NCBI GenBank assembly: GCA_024680055.1
Contig: JAILCP010000058.1
Location: 62,001-126,000, forward strand
Origin: Lachnospiraceae bacterium
GTDB taxonomy: Bacteria; Bacillota; Clostridia; Lachnospirales; Lachnospiraceae
Reading direction: 5' to 3'
DNA: 64,000 nucleotides
The notes beneath the pieces were generated by a model. That model saw only the letters and a list, made by a program, of their open reading frames with translations. It was not told the DNA's origin and searched no databases. A program made the translations under genes and the position numbers. Below, one piece after another: positions 60,331 through 64,000 of the stretch. The stretch's first letter is position 1, and each line of letters begins with the position of its first letter.

Positions 60331-62979
60331 ATGCAACATATGGAACAAGTAACACCAATGATGCAAAAATATTTAGAAACCAAAGAAGAATACAAAGATT
60401 GTATTTTGTTTTATCGCCTGGGTGATTTTTATGAAATGTTTTTTGACGATGCCATTACCGCATCAAAGGAACTGGAAATTACACTGACAGGTAAAGCCTG
60501 CGGCTTAAAGGAACGGGCACCCATGTGTGGAATCCCCTTTCATTCCGCAGAAGGATATTTAAATAAACTGGTATCAAAGGGCTACAAAGTAGCTATTTGC
60601 GAACAGGTGGAAGATCCAAAGCAGGCAAAAGGACTGGTGAAAAGGGAAGTCATCCGCGTGGTGACACCGGGAACCAACACCTGCTTACAGGCATTGGATG
60701 AGGGGAAAAACAACTATCTTATGAGTATTGTGTATCTCTCTGACAGTTTTGGAATCGCAGCCTGTGATGTTACCACAGGAGATTTTTTTGTAACCGAGCT
60801 GGAACGGGATAAAAATTTAATGGACGAAATCGTCAAGTTTGAGCCGGCAGAAATTGTATGTAACGAGGCCTTTCACGTAAGTGGGGTGGAATTAAAAGAA
60901 TATGTAACCAAAAACAGAGTATCCTTATCCGATTTGGATTCCTGGTATTTTGATGACGATACGGTGGAACATGTTTTGACGGAACATTTTCATGTAAAAA
61001 AACTGGAGGCCCTTGGGCTTACCGATTATCCGGTGGGATGTGTGGCTGCAGGAGCGTTGCTTTCCTATCTTAGAGAGACTCAGAAAAATTCCCTGAGTCA
61101 TATTACCGCCATTCATCCATATGCCAACAACAAGTTTTTGATTGTGGACGGTTCCTCAAGAAGAAATTTAGAGCTGGTGGAAACCATGAGAGATAAAAGC
61201 AAGATGGGCTCTCTTTTATGGGTACTTGATAAGACCAAAACCGCCATGGGTGCAAGAATGCTTCGAACCTTTGTGGAGCAGCCTTTGGTGGAAAAAGATA
61301 AAATCAATGAAAGATTAAATTGTATTGCAGAATTGAATCAGCATCTGATTTTAAGAGATGAACTTCGGGAGTACTTAAATCCCATTTACGATTTGGAACG
61401 ATTGATCTGTAAGGTGACTTACCAGTCCGCCAATCCAAGGGATTTAATTGCATTTAAAAATTCCATAGGAATGATCCCGCCCATTAAAATTCTGCTTCAG
61501 GAATTAAAGTCTGTGTTGATTCAGGAGATGGATGGGGAAATGGACGATTTAGGTGATTTGTATCAGTTGATTGATGAGGCCATTTTAGACGAACCACCCA
61601 TTGCAACCAGAGACGGAGGAATTATTAAATCCGGTTATCTCCCGGAAATCGACCGACTTCGTGAGGCAAAAACCAAAGGAAAAGACTGGCTTGCAAAACT
61701 GGAAGCACAGGAAAGAGAAAAAACCGGTATTAAGAACTTAAAAGTAAAGTTTAACAAGGTGTTTGGTTATTACCTGGAGGTTACCAACTCCTACCTTGAC
61801 ATGGTGCCGGATTACTATACAAGAAAACAGACCTTAACCAATGCGGAGCGATTTATCACTCCGGAGTTAAAGGAATTGGAAGATACCATTCTTGGTTCGG
61901 AAGAACGTTTGATTAACATTGAATACAATTTGTTCTCTGAAATCAGGGAAAAAATTGCCCTGGAGGTAAAACGAATCCATTCCACAGCCAAGGCGATTGC
62001 TAGTCTGGATGCATTTTGTTCCCTGGCCTTTGTGGCAGAGCAAAATGACTATGTGAGACCAAAAATCAATACCCACGGTGTGATTGACATAAAAGAAGGT
62101 CGTCACCCGGTGGTGGAAAAAATGATGTCCAATCATCTGTTTGTGGCCAACGATACCTATTTGGATAATAAGAAAAAACGAATTTCCATTATTACAGGCC
62201 CTAACATGGCGGGAAAATCCACCTATATGAGACAGACAGCGTTGATTGTATTAATGGCTCAAATGGGAAGTTTTGTACCGGCGGGGTCTGCAGATATCGG
62301 AATTGTGGATCGTATTTTTACCCGTGTAGGTGCCTCGGATGATTTGGCATCAGGGCAAAGTACGTTTATGCTGGAAATGACGGAAGTGGCCAACATTTTA
62401 AGAAATGCCACAGCAGACAGTCTTTTGATTTTGGACGAAATCGGACGAGGAACCAGTACCTTTGACGGCTTAAGCATTGCCTGGGCCGTGGTGGAACATA
62501 TTTCCGACCCAAAGATTCTTGGTGCCAAGGCTTTATTTGCAACCCATTATCATGAGTTGACCGAGCTGGAAGGTCGTCTTGAAAACGTCAATAACTATTG
62601 TATTGCGGTAAAAGAAAACGGAGACGATATTGTGTTTCTTCGTAAAATTGTTCCGGGAGGAGCAGATAAAAGTTACGGTATTCAGGTGGCAAAATTAGCC
62701 GGAGTACCTCAAAGCGTCATTGACCGTGCAAAAGAAATCGTGGAACAGCTGGTGGACAACGATGTGGCGGTTCATTCCGCCAATATTTCCAAAAAGGAAA
62801 CATCAAAAAACGTAAAGAAAAAAGATGATTTGGAATTATTGCAAATCAGCCTTTTTGACACGGTAAAGGATGATGACATTGTGGAAAGCATTGCACAGTT
62901 GGATATTTCCAACATGACCCCAATGGATGCATTAAACAAATTAAACGAGTTACAGAGTAAGATTAAAAATCGGTGGTAA
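60331..62979 (+). CDS. mutS: DNA mismatch repair protein MutS
   Basis: MMQKYLETKEEYKDCILFYRLGDFYEMFFDDA, TGPNMAGKSTYMRQ, LILDEIGRGTSTFDG. Confidence 0.98.
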   Translation: MQHMEQVTPMMQKYLETKEEYKDCILFYRLGDFYEMFFDDAITASKELEITLTGKACGLKERAPMCGIPFHSAEGYLNKLVSKGYKVAICEQVEDPKQAKGLVKREVIRVVTPGTNTCLQALDEGKNNYLMSIVYLSDSFGIAACDVTTGDFFVTELERDKNLMDEIVKFEPAEIVCNEAFHVSGVELKEYVTKNRVSLSDLDSWYFDDDTVEHVLTEHFHVKKLEALGLTDYPVGCVAAGALLSYLRETQKNSLSHITAIHPYANNKFLIVDGSSRRNLELVETMRDKSKMGSLLWVLDKTKTAMGARMLRTFVEQPLVEKDKINERLNCIAELNQHLILRDELREYLNPIYDLERLICKVTYQSANPRDLIAFKNSIGMIPPIKILLQELKSVLIQEMDGEMDDLGDLYQLIDEAILDEPPIATRDGGIIKSGYLPEIDRLREAKTKGKDWLAKLEAQEREKTGIKNLKVKFNKVFGYYLEVTNSYLDMVPDYYTRKQTLTNAERFITPELKELEDTILGSEERLINIEYNLFSEIREKIALEVKRIHSTAKAIASLDAFCSLAFVAEQNDYVRPKINTHGVIDIKEGRHPVVEKMMSNHLFVANDTYLDNKKKRISIITGPNMAGKSTYMRQTALIVLMAQMGSFVPAGSADIGIVDRIFTRVGASDDLASGQSTFMLEMTEVANILRNATADSLLILDEIGRGTSTFDGLSIAWAVVEHISDPKILGAKALFATHYHELTELEGRLENVNNYCIAVKENGDDIVFLRKIVPGGADKSYGIQVAKLAGVPQSVIDRAKEIVEQLVDNDVAVHSANISKKETSKNVKKKDDLELLQISLFDTVKDDDIVESIAQLDISNMTPMDALNKLNELQSKIKNRW

Positions 62980-62981
62980 TT

Positions 62982-64000
62982 ATGGGTAAAATACAGGTTC
63001 TTGATAAACTTACAATAGATAAAATCGCTGCCGGAGAAGTGGTGGAACGTCCCTTAAGTGTGGTAAAAGAGTTGGTGGAAAATGCCATTGATGCCGGGGC
63101 CAAAACCATTACGGTGGAAATTAAAGAAGGCGGAATCAGTATGATTCGAATCAGTGATAACGGAAGCGGTATTGCGGGTGACGACCTAAAAAACGCCTTT
63201 TTACGTCATTCCACCAGCAAAATTAAAGAGGCAGATGATTTAAATTACATTGCTTCCCTTGGCTTTCGCGGGGAGGCCCTTTCCAGTATCAGTGCAGTTT
63301 CCATGATGGAAGTGATTACAAAGACACAGGATGAAATGATGGGAAAAAAGATTCTTGTGGAAGGCGGAGTAATTGGTGAAATCACCGAAGTGGGGGCGCC
63401 GGACGGAACCACCATGATTGTGAGAAATTTGTTTTACAATACCCCTGCAAGAAAGAAGTTTTTAAAAACACCTCAGACTGAGGCAGGATATATTTCTTCC
63501 ATGATGGAGCATTTAAGTCTGTCACGACCGGACATTGCCATGCGTTTTATTGTAAATGGACAAACCAGATTACAGACAGCGGGAAACGGCAACTTAAAAG
63601 ACAATATTTATCGTATTTTCGGCCGTGATGTAATGAATGATTTAATGCCTTTTACCCTGGAAGAAGATGGCATTGCCATAGAGGGATTTATGGCCAAACC
63701 GGCCCTTTCAAGGGGAAACAGAAGCTATGAAAACTTTTTTGTGAACGGAAGATACATTAAAAGTACCATGTTGAGCAAGGCCTGTGAAGAGGGCTATAAA
63801 AGCTTTATTATGCAGCATAAATTTCCTTTTGTGATTTTGAACATAAAGGTGGATGCAGCCAAGGTGGATGTGAATGTGCATCCTACCAAAATGGAGGTTC
63901 GTTTTAGCGAAGAACCAAAATTATATGACATGCTGGTGAAACATATTCGTTATATGCTTTCCCATCAGGATTTGATTGCAGGCGCACCGATGGTGGAAGA
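62982..64000 (+). CDS. mutL: DNA mismatch repair protein MutL (5' part; continues beyond window)
   Basis: MGKIQVLDKLTIDKIAAGEVVERPLSVVKELVENAIDAGAKTITVEIKEGG...; GHKL ATPase motifs; not in ORF track as it runs off the edge. Confidence 0.97.
   Translation, partial: MGKIQVLDKLTIDKIAAGEVVERPLSVVKELVENAIDAGAKTITVEIKEGGISMIRISDNGSGIAGDDLKNAFLRHSTSKIKEADDLNYIASLGFRGEALSSISAVSMMEVITKTQDEMMGKKILVEGGVIGEITEVGAPDGTTMIVRNLFYNTPARKKFLKTPQTEAGYISSMMEHLSLSRPDIAMRFIVNGQTRLQTAGNGNLKDNIYRIFGRDVMNDLMPFTLEEDGIAIEGFMAKPALSRGNRSYENFFVNGRYIKSTMLSKACEEGYKSFIMQHKFPFVILNIKVDAAKVDVNVHPTKMEVRFSEEPKLYDMLVKHIRYMLSHQDLIAGAPMVE

Overview
The window looks like chromosome of a low-GC Clostridia, probably Lachnospiraceae. 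That placement is inferred from gene content and protein style, not from a search. Most of it is conserved core genome: an L-arabinose import and catabolism locus (GntR/AraR-like regulator, sugar ABC transporter, araA/araB/araD), tRNA-Thr, queH, asd, a topoisomerase III, a MetRS-like enzyme, a two-component system, a probable 6S RNA, a T-box plus pheST, queA, an EF-G-like factor, ABC-F, rex, yebC, glgA, ftsK, rlmH, phoH, ybeY, a flippase, two FAD proteins, mutS and a partial mutL. I see no prophage, transposon, CRISPR array or canonical defence island. The most notable content is a set of divergent or apparently repurposed proteins: (i) a topoisomerase III with eight tandem ~100-aa zinc-finger modules, five of them spaced exactly 300 nt apart, with an A-B-A-B higher-order duplication; (ii) directly upstream of it, a DUF234-type AAA ATPase homologue that has lost Walker A, Walker B and the C-terminal ExK-like motif; (iii) a protein with two AP2-like domains flanking an HNH-like core without the catalytic histidines; (iv) a CheX-like protein fused to four MshEN-like repeats beside a CheY; (v) a shortened PgpH-like membrane protein with a degenerate HD motif in the phoH-ybeY slot; (vi) a receiver-like protein with Glu where the phospho-Asp is expected. 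Family assignments come from motif reading and recalled family knowledge; no database search was run.
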